This document shows, piece by piece, positions 24,901 to 33,129 of a DNA stretch of 44,421 nucleotides (the stretch's first letter is position 1; each line of letters starts with the position of its first letter). Position numbers and translations under genes: made by a program. Location of the stretch: positions 10,961-55,381 of the forward strand of contig JAADHF010000095.1 in assembly GCA_013151965.1 (NCBI GenBank), given 5' to 3'. Below the pieces are notes generated by a model, which saw only the letters and a program-made list of their open reading frames with translations, searched no databases and had not been told where the DNA came from. The DNA is from Spirochaetota bacterium. GTDB lineage: Bacteria > Spirochaetota > Spirochaetia > SZUA-6.

Positions 24901-25360
24901 CGCCAATAATAATGTATATTATGCCGACATCTCCGGTAACTGTTCTGGAAGTGAGACTATTTAAATTGGAAGTCATCAATTTTATATGATCCCCGATTAA
25001 GATGGTGGGCGGGGTTATATCACAACTGATATTTTCTTCGTATAGATGAGTTACCGCATGTCCCGAAATCTGATTTGTAATCTCGGCAAGAGCGGCTTCC
25101 CGAAGCGGGCCGAATTGATCTGAGGTGTATGGTATATTCATGCTCAGCATCATGGTATCGGCTATGTTATGAGCTGTTTTTAAATCTGTCATCATCAAGA
25201 ATGAACCTTTTATATTTCCGGTTATTCCTATACTTGTGACTAACTGAATCGAATTATTATCCGGCATACCGGAGTCCTTTATAGAATCTATACGAATACC
25301 TGTTTCGGAAAAAACTTCATTAAGTGCATCTGTGAAGCATTTAAGCAGTTTTTGGTTCAT
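24890..25360 (-). CDS. cheX: CheX-type chemotaxis phosphatase
   Basis: 156 residues from the ATG at 25360; a TTG at 25378 would add six residues but lies upstream of the -10 box. Features of the CheC/CheX family: IGITGNIKGSFLMMTD, and the helix EAALAEITNQISGHAV, which carries the ExxN pair that dephosphorylates CheY-P. CheX is a dimeric CheY-P phosphatase in Borrelia and Treponema. No other chemotaxis gene is in the window. A TATAGT -10 ends 6 nt before the ATG and no SD is present, so the mRNA is probably leaderless. It is divergent from ispE. Confidence 0.87.
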   Translation of the reverse strand: MNQKLLKCFTDALNEVFSETGIRIDSIKDSGMPDNNSIQLVTSIGITGNIKGSFLMMTDLKTAHNIADTMMLSMNIPYTSDQFGPLREAALAEITNQISGHAVTHLYEENISCDITPPTILIGDHIKLMTSNLNSLTSRTVTGDVGIIYIIIGVKN

Positions 25361-25366
25361 ACCTGT

Positions 25367-25395
25367 ACTATAAGGCAAATACAGAAATGCGTCCA
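25367..25395 (-). promoter_or_regulatory. cheX promoter (leaderless layout)
   Basis: TGGACG (25390-25395) and TATAGT (25367-25372) on the minus strand with a 17-nt spacer. Transcription is expected at the A of the cheX ATG (25360). Confidence 0.6.
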
Positions 25396-25403
25396 GTAAA
25401 CCA

Positions 25404-25431
25404 TTGACATGATTGCTATTTTTTGTATAAT
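25404..25431 (+). promoter_or_regulatory. ispE promoter (near-leaderless layout)
   Basis: TTGACA (25404-25409) and TATAAT (25426-25431) with a 16-nt spacer. Ten nucleotides separate the -10 from the ATG at 25442. Its -35 is 8 nt from the -35 of the divergent cheX promoter. Confidence 0.72.
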
Positions 25432-25441
25432 AAGCCGACTC

Positions 25442-26347
25442 ATGTATGGATCAGAGATAGAGCTGTATGCACCTGCAAAAGTTAACCTGCATCTGGAGGT
25501 TTTACATAAAAGGCAGGATAATTATCATGATATCAGATCCGTATTCATCGCTGTTTCATTGTTTGACCGGATAGTGATGCGTTCTTTGAAAGTAAAGGGT
25601 AAATGTACTGTAACGGGGAACTGCAGTGTAAAAAACGGGATGAATCTTGCAGTGAAGGCTTATAATCTTTTTAAACAGGTAACCGGGATAAATAACGGAG
25701 TTTCTATTCTACTGGAAAAGAATATACCGGAGGGTGCAGGACTCGGCGGGGGTTCGAGTGATGCGGCCTCTGTAATTAAGGGCTTAAATATGCTTTTTAA
25801 TACAGGGCTTCCATTAGAGGTTCAACTGGATATTGCATCGGAATTAGGCAGTGATGTTCCTTTTTTTTTAAACGGAACAGCGGCGTTTATCGAGGGAACG
25901 GGAGGTATGATTAAATCATTGATTCCCCGATTGGATTTTACTATTTTATTGATAAACCCGGGGGTGCATATTAGTACGAAAGAGGCTTTTTGGAAGCTTG
26001 ACAGGACTGTATACAGAGCGGATAATTTATTAACTAAAGAAGTACTATGTGATACATACTTTAATAAACCTGTTAAAGATTGGGATTTTTTTAATACGTT
26101 TTATTCAATATTGATAACGGAAAATAAAGAAATGAAGGAAGTTGAGAGAAATATTGATTCTGTAAGACCAGATTTTAGAGGAATTTCGGGAAGTGGTTCG
26201 ACGTTTTTTTGTATTTTTTCGGATATCGAAAGAGCAGATGATGCATTTGTTAATCTTAAAAAATTGTACGATTTTGTTAAATTATGTAAACCACTTGAAG
26301 TTCAACCTAAAGCTATATTAAAATTGGGAGAGTCAGAGGCTACATAG
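25442..26347 (+). CDS. ispE: 4-diphosphocytidyl-2-C-methyl-D-erythritol kinase
   Basis: 301 residues from the ATG at 25442; the longer frame from 25409 begins within the -35 box. GHMP-kinase motifs: YAPAKVNLHLEVLHKRQDNY, the glycine-rich ATP loop IPEGAGLGGGSSDAAS, the DVPFFL segment and C-terminal GISGSGSTFF. It phosphorylates CDP-methylerythritol in the non-mevalonate isoprenoid pathway. A spirochaete using the MEP pathway fits Treponema rather than Borrelia, which uses mevalonate (established). It is followed by spoVG 21 nt downstream. Confidence 0.94.
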   Translation: MYGSEIELYAPAKVNLHLEVLHKRQDNYHDIRSVFIAVSLFDRIVMRSLKVKGKCTVTGNCSVKNGMNLAVKAYNLFKQVTGINNGVSILLEKNIPEGAGLGGGSSDAASVIKGLNMLFNTGLPLEVQLDIASELGSDVPFFLNGTAAFIEGTGGMIKSLIPRLDFTILLINPGVHISTKEAFWKLDRTVYRADNLLTKEVLCDTYFNKPVKDWDFFNTFYSILITENKEMKEVERNIDSVRPDFRGISGSGSTFFCIFSDIERADDAFVNLKKLYDFVKLCKPLEVQPKAILKLGESEAT

Positions 26348-26368
26348 CAGGCGAAAAGGAGGTTGCTC

Positions 26369-26710
26369 ATGGAAATTACTGACATTCGAATTAAAAAGGT
26401 TAACGGTGAGGGAAAACTTAAGGCATATGTCACAGTAACCTTTGATAACTGCTTTGTTGTACATAATCTCAAGATTATATCCGGTCAGGCTGGGATGTTC
26501 GTTGCAATGCCGAGCAGAAAAACAAAAAGCGGCGAGTATAAGGATATCGCTCATCCGATAAATTCTGATTTTCGTAATACGATTCAGACAAAAATACTTA
26601 CCGAATATGATAATCTCAAAGATGAGCCTGAACAAGAACAAGAACAAGAACAAGAACATGAACATGTTCATGAACCGGAGGATAAAGCGGAATCATCCGA
26701 ATCCGATTAA
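26369..26710 (+). CDS. spoVG: SpoVG-family nucleic-acid-binding regulator
   Basis: 113 residues from the ATG at 26369, 6 nt after AAGGAGG. The first ~83 residues are canonical Spo[55 protein letters not shown]. SpoVG binds DNA and RNA in Borrelia and Bacillus. The last ~28 residues are an acidic Glu-Gln/Glu-His tail encoded by a GAACAA hexanucleotide repeat ([20 protein letters not shown]). The stop is 4 nt before tRNA-Gln. Probably transcribed with ispE. Confidence 0.94.
   Translation: MEITDIRIKKVNGEGKLKAYVTVTFDNCFVVHNLKIISGQAGMFVAMPSRKTKSGEYKDIAHPINSDFRNTIQTKILTEYDNLKDEPEQEQEQEQEHEHVHEPEDKAESSESD
26634..26670 (+). repeat. Hexanucleotide repeat in the spoVG tail
   Basis: Tandem GAACAA units followed by degenerate GAACAT units encode the Glu-Gln/Glu-His tail. 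Copy-number change would keep the frame and change tail length only. Confidence 0.75.
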
Positions 26711-26714
26711 TTCT

Positions 26715-26787
26715 TGGGACGTCGGCAAGAGGTAAGCCACCGGTTTTTGGTACCGGCATTTCGCAGGTTCGAATCCTGCCGTCCCAG
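26715..26787 (+). tRNA. tRNA-Gln (UUG)
   Basis: 73 nt. Acceptor TGGGACG pairs with CGTCCCA and the discriminator is G. Anticodon stem CCGGT/ACCGG encloses TTTTGGT, giving UUG. T-arm CAGGTTCGAATCCTG. The CCA is not encoded. It begins 4 nt after the spoVG stop and is followed 49 nt later by rplY, all on one strand, so it is probably cut from a mixed mRNA-tRNA transcript. Confidence 0.97.
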
Positions 26788-26836
26788 TAAAAAAATAAAT
26801 AACGATTATTAATCGATTTCACAAAGGAGAAAATAG

Positions 26837-27457
26837 ATGGAATCAAAAACGTTACTAGGCTTTTCAAGAACAAAACAGAAAAAAAATGCAGCACGAAGAT
26901 TAAGAAGAGAAGGGAAAATTCCTGCAATAATTTATGGTCATGAGGGAAATTTTCCGATTTTTGTCAATGAACATGAGTTTATTGCGAAATTTCAGAAACT
27001 TTCGGAGAATACCATTATCAATATTAAAACCGGCAATAAAGAAAGAGATGTACTTGTAAAGGACTATCAGGAGGACATAACGACCGGGAAAATTCTTCAT
27101 ATCGATTTTTATGAAATCGAAAGAGGAAAAACACTGAAAACACGTGTGCCGGTAGTTTTTACAGGAACTTCCCCCGGTGTTAAGATCGGCGGCGTATTCG
27201 AAACGCTCCTGCACGAAATCGAGATAGAATGTCTTCCGAAAGATCTGCCTGAAAAAATCGAGGTGGATATCGGTTCACTTGATATCGGAGATGCAGTTCA
27301 TGTCGATGATATTGAATTAGAAAGGGATGTAAAGGTACTGAATGCAGGTGATCAGGTTATCTGTACGATTTCTCATGCACGTGTGGAGGAAGTAAAAGAA
27401 GAGGAAGAAGAAGAAATTGCAGCGGAAGAAGCCGAAGAAACCGGCGAGGAGGAATAA
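26837..27457 (+). CDS. rplY: 50S ribosomal protein L25/Ctc
   Basis: 206 residues, the long Ctc form. The N-terminal 5S-rRNA-binding domain contains RRLRREGKIPAIIYGHEGN; the C-terminal TL5-type domain contains VPVVFTGTSPGVKIGGVFE and CLPKDLPEKIEVDIGSLDIG. It ends in a Glu-rich tail (EEVKEEEEEEIAAEEAEE). GGAG lies 7 nt before the ATG. In Borrelia and Bacillus ctc follows spoVG and precedes pth, as here. Confidence 0.95.
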   Translation: MESKTLLGFSRTKQKKNAARRLRREGKIPAIIYGHEGNFPIFVNEHEFIAKFQKLSENTIINIKTGNKERDVLVKDYQEDITTGKILHIDFYEIERGKTLKTRVPVVFTGTSPGVKIGGVFETLLHEIEIECLPKDLPEKIEVDIGSLDIGDAVHVDDIELERDVKVLNAGDQVICTISHARVEEVKEEEEEEIAAEEAEETGEEE

Positions 27458-27460
27458 TAC

Positions 27461-28033
27461 CTGTCTCTTATTGTCTTCGGACTTGGAAATCCCGGAAACG
27501 AATATGCTTTCAGCAGGCATAATGTCGGCTTTCGGGCTGTGGAATCAATTGCTCAACGCCTGCATATAAGCTTTAAAAAACCTTTTTTAAGGAAATATCT
27601 TATTGCCAGGGGCAGGTTCAGGGGCGAAGAAATAGTGCTCATTAAACCTCTTACATATATGAATAATTCCGGTACTGTTCTTTCTGCGGTACTGCACGAT
27701 ACCGGGTATGATATCGAGCATATGGTTGTAATATGTGATCAGCTTGATCTGCCTCCGGGTATTTGCAGACTGCGGAACAGGGGTTCTTCCGGCGGGCATA
27801 ACGGGCTTGCCTCTGTAATTCGATATGCCGGAACTGATAAGTTTAAAAGAATCTATATCGGTATCGGCAGACCGTCAAATAAGAATAGGGTCATAGATTA
27901 TGTTTTAAGTGATCCCGGCAAGGAATCGGAAGAGATTAATCAATGCATAGAACGAACCGTTGATGCTGTTCTTATGCTTCTCTATGAAAACCCCCAGAGG
28001 GTAATGAATGTCTTTAACAAAAAAGAATCATAA
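27461..28033 (+). CDS. pth: Peptidyl-tRNA hydrolase (non-ATG start)
   Basis: 190 residues if it starts at CTG 27461. Homology starts before the first ATG of this frame (27539): the frame reads SLIVFGLGNPGNEYAFSRHN just after the rplY stop, which is the family N-terminus with the catalytic His in RHNVGF. Between the in-frame stop (27455-27457) and GLGNPG there is no ATG, GTG or TTG; CTG at 27461 has GAGGAGG 8 nt upstream, and ATT at 27470 is the other option. Later motifs: LIKPLTYMNNSG, VICDQLDLPPG, RGSSGGHNGL. It releases peptides from prematurely dropped tRNAs. The 3' end overlaps tilS by 26 nt. Confidence 0.9.
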   Translation: MSLIVFGLGNPGNEYAFSRHNVGFRAVESIAQRLHISFKKPFLRKYLIARGRFRGEEIVLIKPLTYMNNSGTVLSAVLHDTGYDIEHMVVICDQLDLPPGICRLRNRGSSGGHNGLASVIRYAGTDKFKRIYIGIGRPSNKNRVIDYVLSDPGKESEEINQCIERTVDAVLMLLYENPQRVMNVFNKKES

Positions 28034-29450
28034 TAATTTTAAGCAGCGTATTTCCGATGCATTTAAAAGATTGGGTGTTCCTGCCGGTGGAAGATTGCTC
28101 GTTGGATTTTCCGGAGGGCCGGATTCCACATTTTTGTTGTATCTACTGAGTAAATTGAAACAGGATTGGAATTTTGAATTATTTGCAGCCTATATTGATC
28201 ATGGAATGCGGAGTAAAACCGAATTAAGGGAAGAGACGAGATTTGTAAAATCATTCTCCGGAGAAATGGGTGTACCGCTTTATATCGAAAGGATTCCCGA
28301 AGGAGATATACGGAAAGGTTCTGCGGCGGAAGGGATAAGCGTGGAAGAATACGCACGCAACAGGCGGTATTCCCTGTTTAAGGGACTTGCTTTAAAAGTT
28401 AAAGCGTCCCGTATTGTACTCGGCCATAATTACGATGATCAGATCGAAACCATTATCATGCGTTTTTTCCAGGGTTCGAATTTTTCCGGATTATCGGGTA
28501 TACCCGAAAAACGGGATATTATTATAAGGCCTTTAATAAATTTCTCCAAATCCGAAATCCTCGGTTACTTAAAAGAGCATAATATTCCATTCAGCGTCGA
28601 TTCTACGAATCTTAAAACCGATTATTTAAGAAATAAAGTACGGCATAAACTAATGCCTGTAATTTCGGAAGTTTTTCCCGGATACGATACGGGAATACAG
28701 GTGTTTTCCGAAAAAATGAAAGTTCTTAAAGAATTTTCGGAAAATGAAATACTGCATAATAAAAACATTAAAATATGTAATGCCGGTTATAAAATCGACG
28801 GCAGCTGGTTTGTCGGACTGCCGGGATTCTTACGAATAGAGATTGTCTATTATCTTTTTGATAAAATGATGAGTTCGGATAAGATATTTCATAAAAGGAT
28901 TCCCTACCGTTTTTTGCGGATTCTGCTTGATAAAGATATGATCCAGAAACGAAAAATAATAATTAAAGGTTACGGGTTTAAATTAAGCTGGAAGAAACGC
29001 AGCCTTTTTTGGGAAAGGGATGTTGTCTATGACCGGAAAAAGGGTTATTTTATTGTTATAAAGAAGAATATAGTATACGATATTGATTTTTTACATTTTA
29101 GTATTACATTAAGTGAAGATATTGGTAATACTGTCTGTGATGAGGTATTACATGTAGATAGTGAGTGTCTGAATGAGCCGGTAATTCTAAGGTCATGGAA
29201 GGACGGAGATAAAATAAAAGTACGGAGAGGGGCCAGGCTGATAAAAAAGATATTTCAGGAATTAAAAATACCGGAGTTTAAACGGGATCTGATCCCGCTT
29301 ATAACCGATAGAGAAGGAATTAAACTTATACTTGCCGGACCCCTGGGATACGATAATATATACGGTTATAATATCAAAAGCAAAAAGAGTTCGGGGGATA
29401 AGTTAAATATTATGATAAAATATATGGAGACAGGAAACAGTGGGAGATAA
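28008..29450 (+). CDS. tilS: tRNA(Ile)-lysidine synthase
   Basis: 480 residues. The N-terminal PP-loop is LLVGFSGGPDSTFLLYLLS (SGGxDS). Family motifs follow: AAYIDHGMRSKTELREE, VEEYARNRRYSLF, LGHNYDDQIET, GLSGIPEKRDIIIRPLI and STNLKTDYLRNKVRH. The C-terminal ~100 residues form the TilS_C domain (LRSWKDGDKIKVR, IKKIFQELKIP). It makes lysidine at C34 of tRNA-Ile(CAU) using ATP. GAGGG lies 7 nt before the ATG inside pth, and ftsH starts within its last codons. The order pth-tilS-ftsH matches Borrelia. Confidence 0.95.
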   Translation: MSLTKKNHNNFKQRISDAFKRLGVPAGGRLLVGFSGGPDSTFLLYLLSKLKQDWNFELFAAYIDHGMRSKTELREETRFVKSFSGEMGVPLYIERIPEGDIRKGSAAEGISVEEYARNRRYSLFKGLALKVKASRIVLGHNYDDQIETIIMRFFQGSNFSGLSGIPEKRDIIIRPLINFSKSEILGYLKEHNIPFSVDSTNLKTDYLRNKVRHKLMPVISEVFPGYDTGIQVFSEKMKVLKEFSENEILHNKNIKICNAGYKIDGSWFVGLPGFLRIEIVYYLFDKMMSSDKIFHKRIPYRFLRILLDKDMIQKRKIIIKGYGFKLSWKKRSLFWERDVVYDRKKGYFIVIKKNIVYDIDFLHFSITLSEDIGNTVCDEVLHVDSECLNEPVILRSWKDGDKIKVRRGARLIKKIFQELKIPEFKRDLIPLITDREGIKLILAGPLGYDNIYGYNIKSKKSSGDKLNIMIKYMETGNSGR

Positions 29451-31335
29451 TAATAAAAATAGTAGTCCTAATAAAAATGATAATGATCCTCGATTTACGA
29501 AATTTCAGTTTAACAATAAAATAGCGTTAATTTCACTGCTGATTTTAGTTGTTTTTTTCATTTTTTTCTTTATGTATAATGATAAATCCGTAACACAGGA
29601 AATACCATATTCCATGTTTATCAATTATCTTAACCAGAATTTAATCGAATCGGTAAAAATAATAGATCAATATGAGATTCAGGGGACTTTAAAAGGAAAG
29701 TCAGGTGAAATTGCTCTTTTCAGAACTACTATTCCTTATCCGGACCCTGAACTGTTAAAGATGCTTCGTGCAAAATCCGTGAAAATTACAGGCGGAGCCA
29801 GAAATATTTCGCCGTTAAGGGTGTTTATTGAATTTCTGCCGTGGGTACTTGGTTTTTTCTTCATCTGGTTTATGTTCCGGCAGGTACAGGGAAGCGGCAA
29901 CAAGGCTTTTTCTTTCGGAAAGAGTAAGGCGAAGCGTTATCTCGATGCAGGAAAAAAGATTACCTTTTCCGATGTTGCAGGACAGAAAGAGGCAAAGTAT
30001 GAGCTGGAAGAGGTTGTCGAGTTTTTAAGGAGTCCGGAGAAATTTATAAAACTCGGTGCAAAAATTCCAAAAGGTGTATTGCTTGTCGGAATGCCCGGGA
30101 CCGGAAAAACACTGCTTGCCAAAGCAATAGCAGGGGAAGCAAATGTGGCTTTTTTTCACATGTCCGGTTCGGATTTCGTGGAAATGTTTGTGGGAGTAGG
30201 GGCGAGCCGGGTGCGCGATCTTTTTGAACAGGGAAGAAAGAATGCTCCGTGCATATTATTTATAGACGAACTCGATGCTGTCGGGAGAACCAGAGGAGCG
30301 GGTTATGGCGGCGGCCATGATGAACGTGAGCAAACATTAAATCAGATGCTTGTAGAAATGGATGGTTTCGATACCAAAGACGGTGTTATTATATTAGCCG
30401 CAACAAACAGGCCGGATGTTCTTGATCCCGCATTACTTCGCCCCGGAAGGTTCGACAGGCAGGTTGTCGTGGATATGCCGGATATTAAAGAACGTGAAGA
30501 TATCTTAAAACTCCATGCAAAGAATATTCCCGTATCCGATAATGTGGATTTATCAAGAATAGCACGTGCCACACCGGGTTCGTCAGGTGCCGATATTGCA
30601 AATCTTGTAAATGAAGCGGCATTATTTGCCGCGAGAAAAAACAAGACCAGTGTGGAGATGGAGGATTTTGAAGATGCCCGCGATAAGACACTCATGGGTA
30701 TAGCAAGAAAATCTAAGGTAATACAGCCGAAAGAAAAGAAGATGACATCATTCCATGAAGCGGGGCATACTCTTTTACATTACTATTTAAAAAATGCGGA
30801 TCCTCTGCATAAGGTTACAATTATACCGCATGGACGTGCACTCGGTGTTGCATTTTCTCTACCGGAACATGAATCGTATTCCCGAAGCAAGGCATGGCTG
30901 ATCGATAGAATAACAATTGCAATGGGCGGTTATGCCGCGGAAAATATTGTCTATAAACAGTCATCTACCGGTGCTCAGAATGACATAGGCCAGGCAACGG
31001 ATATTGCACGTAAGATGGTATGTGAATGGGGCATGAGTAAAACATTAGGTCCCATATCCTACGGGCAGAAAGAAGAACCGATTTTTATCGGCAAAGAAAT
31101 TGCGCGGCATAAAGATTATTCGGAGGAAACTGCAAAGCTTATCGATGATGAGATAAAAAGAATAATAGACGGATGCCTTAAAAATGCAGAGAAAATACTC
31201 AGCGAGCATGAGGACAAGCTCACACTGCTTGCAGAAACACTTTTCCAGAAAGAGACATTGGATGATAATGAGGTGCGGAAGCTTATTGGTTTGCCTCCGA
31301 GAGAAGAAGATAGAAAGAACGAGGTAGCATCTTAA
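29440..31335 (+). CDS. ftsH: ATP-dependent zinc metalloprotease FtsH
   Basis: 631 residues from GTG, overlapping tilS by 11 nt; AGGAA precedes the GTG. An Asn-rich cytoplasmic N-terminus ([14 protein letters not shown]) leads to TM1 (~28-46), a periplasmic domain and TM2 (~128-147). The AAA domain has Walker [19 protein letters not shown], pore loop [10 protein letters not shown], Walker [13 protein letters not shown] and the second region of homology [19 protein letters not shown]. The zinc site is HEAGH (~438-442). It degrades membrane and regulatory proteins at the inner membrane. Confidence 0.97.
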   Translation: MGDNNKNSSPNKNDNDPRFTKFQFNNKIALISLLILVVFFIFFFMYNDKSVTQEIPYSMFINYLNQNLIESVKIIDQYEIQGTLKGKSGEIALFRTTIPYPDPELLKMLRAKSVKITGGARNISPLRVFIEFLPWVLGFFFIWFMFRQVQGSGNKAFSFGKSKAKRYLDAGKKITFSDVAGQKEAKYELEEVVEFLRSPEKFIKLGAKIPKGVLLVGMPGTGKTLLAKAIAGEANVAFFHMSGSDFVEMFVGVGASRVRDLFEQGRKNAPCILFIDELDAVGRTRGAGYGGGHDEREQTLNQMLVEMDGFDTKDGVIILAATNRPDVLDPALLRPGRFDRQVVVDMPDIKEREDILKLHAKNIPVSDNVDLSRIARATPGSSGADIANLVNEAALFAARKNKTSVEMEDFEDARDKTLMGIARKSKVIQPKEKKMTSFHEAGHTLLHYYLKNADPLHKVTIIPHGRALGVAFSLPEHESYSRSKAWLIDRITIAMGGYAAENIVYKQSSTGAQNDIGQATDIARKMVCEWGMSKTLGPISYGQKEEPIFIGKEIARHKDYSEETAKLIDDEIKRIIDGCLKNAEKILSEHEDKLTLLAETLFQKETLDDNEVRKLIGLPPREEDRKNEVAS

Positions 31336-31341
31336 ATATTT

Positions 31342-33129
31342 ATGTCTTTTTTATTGAGAAATTTAATCGGGATTATTCTTTCTCTGTCGGTTCTTGGCTG
31401 TGCAACCGTTAAGAAAGCTGAAATAGCGCTTCCTCTGCAGGTGACGGAAGTAAACGAAATAAAAAAATCCATTACAGATAATATGCCCTTTGATGCAATG
31501 GAAAAAATATCGTTTCTTCTTAATAAAAAGGAAAGCGGAATCAGTAATGCAGAACTCACCAGTCTCAGAGAATTAAGTATAAAGAAAGTAATAGATCTTT
31601 TTAATGGTGCCGTAAGGAATTATGACTATAAGAATGCATATCGTTATTTCGTTTCACTGAAGAATATAGGAGAAGAAAAACGTCTCCCCGGATGGACGGA
31701 GAAAGGACTGTTAGAAAAAATTGCGATGTCCGTGGAAAAAACCGGTGGATTAAATCTATCGCTTCTCTACTATATGCGTGCTCTGCAAAGCGGTGAAAAT
31801 AAGGCGGATATATTTGTACATGCACTTAAACTGGCATCGAATTTAAATAATCCGGCTGTAGAGAAAAAAATCTTAAGTTTAATGCGGAATAAGAAAATAC
31901 CGGTGCCGCCCGAATATAACAAAGTTCTGGCCGCTAAGCCCGTACTGTCTGAAATGATTAAAGGTACGGTTACAATCTGGGTGGATAGAGGCATTAAGAT
32001 AGAAAAAGGTGTAGGTTTTCCCGACAGGATTATAGGGAGTGGTTTTTTTATAGATAAAAGAGGGTATATTCTTACAAATTATCACGTTATTAAAAGCCAG
32101 GTAGATCCGAAGTACGAAGGGTATTCACGTTTATATGTTAAACTTTCCGGAAATAAGGAAGAAAAAATACCGGCAAAGGTAATAGGCTATGATAAAATAT
32201 TCGATCTTGCGTTAATCAGAGTAGAGGTTAAACCTGAATTCGTATTTTACTCATCCGGATCGCCGGTTATTAAACCCGGCGATAAAATATATGCAATAGG
32301 ATCGCCCGGAGGGCTGGAAAATACAGTTACCGCAGGAATAGTATCGGCTACGGGAAGAAAATTCCTGCAAATGGGCAGTGCAATTCAGGTTGATGCACCG
32401 CTTAATCCGGGAAACAGCGGCGGTCCTCTTTTAAATCAGAATGCTGAGCTTGTCGGGATTGTTTTTGCCGGCATTGAACAATTCGAAGGCATCAATTTTG
32501 CAATCCCCTGGTATTGGGTTAACAAACTTCTTCCGGACCTGTATAACGGCGGCGAGGTAAAGCATTCATGGTTTGGTATGGCCGTGGATAAGAATGATAA
32601 AGGTATGGAGGTGATATATACCATCCCGGATGAACCTGCTGATAAAGCCGGCATAAAACAGGGTGATTTCATTATCTCCATGAACGGGAAAAAAATATCC
32701 GGCAGGGATGATTTTCATTCCTTGATTCTGGATAATACTCCTCCTGTTCTTGCCAGTCTCACCTGGAAAAGAGGCAAGAAAGAATATCACGGCATAATTG
32801 CTCTGGATAAAAGAAATGTGAGCCCTATCGAATTAGCCCTGAAGCATGACAGGAGAAATAATGTATTATTTCCTCTGTTCGGACTTAAATTAGAAAAAAC
32901 AGGTTCGTTTTTCTGGAAAACAAATTACATGGTAACAAAGGTAATTACCGGTTCTATTGCGGATGAAACTGGGATTTCTCCTAATGATCCGCTTAATATA
33001 CAGGGATGGCGCATCGATAAAAAGAAGAGGTACGCAGTTTTGCAGATCTACGTTAAAAAGAAATCCTCAGGTTTCTTAGAGAGTGTTATCCAGTTAGCGG
33101 CTTATCTCGATACGGATAATTTTTATTGA
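31342..33129 (+). CDS. HtrA/DegP-like serine protease lipoprotein with PDZ domain
   Basis: 595 residues. A lipoprotein signal ends in LSVLGC (Cys20). About 200 helical residues follow, then a trypsin-like S1C domain with a complete triad: His248 in LTNYHVIK, Asp288 in DLALIRVE and Ser359 in NPGNSGGPLLN. A PDZ domain follows (IPDEPADKAGIKQGDFIISM), then a second PDZ-like segment (~500-590, MVTKVITGSIADETGISPN). It should act in the periplasm or outer leaflet in protein quality control. It begins 6 nt after ftsH with no clear SD. Its last 7 nt overlap the convergent regulator gene. The helical N-terminal domain distinguishes it from ordinary DegP. Confidence 0.92.
   Translation: MSFLLRNLIGIILSLSVLGCATVKKAEIALPLQVTEVNEIKKSITDNMPFDAMEKISFLLNKKESGISNAELTSLRELSIKKVIDLFNGAVRNYDYKNAYRYFVSLKNIGEEKRLPGWTEKGLLEKIAMSVEKTGGLNLSLLYYMRALQSGENKADIFVHALKLASNLNNPAVEKKILSLMRNKKIPVPPEYNKVLAAKPVLSEMIKGTVTIWVDRGIKIEKGVGFPDRIIGSGFFIDKRGYILTNYHVIKSQVDPKYEGYSRLYVKLSGNKEEKIPAKVIGYDKIFDLALIRVEVKPEFVFYSSGSPVIKPGDKIYAIGSPGGLENTVTAGIVSATGRKFLQMGSAIQVDAPLNPGNSGGPLLNQNAELVGIVFAGIEQFEGINFAIPWYWVNKLLPDLYNGGEVKHSWFGMAVDKNDKGMEVIYTIPDEPADKAGIKQGDFIISMNGKKISGRDDFHSLILDNTPPVLASLTWKRGKKEYHGIIALDKRNVSPIELALKHDRRNNVLFPLFGLKLEKTGSFFWKTNYMVTKVITGSIADETGISPNDPLNIQGWRIDKKKRYAVLQIYVKKKSSGFLESVIQLAAYLDTDNFY

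Noticed and set aside
25409-25441. Longer ispE start
   Set aside because: The ATG overlaps the TTGACA box of the promoter.
26616-26927. Minus-strand frame across tRNA-Gln with a Leu/Val-rich stretch
   Set aside because: It is the antisense of the spoVG repeat and the tRNA, without SD or promoter.
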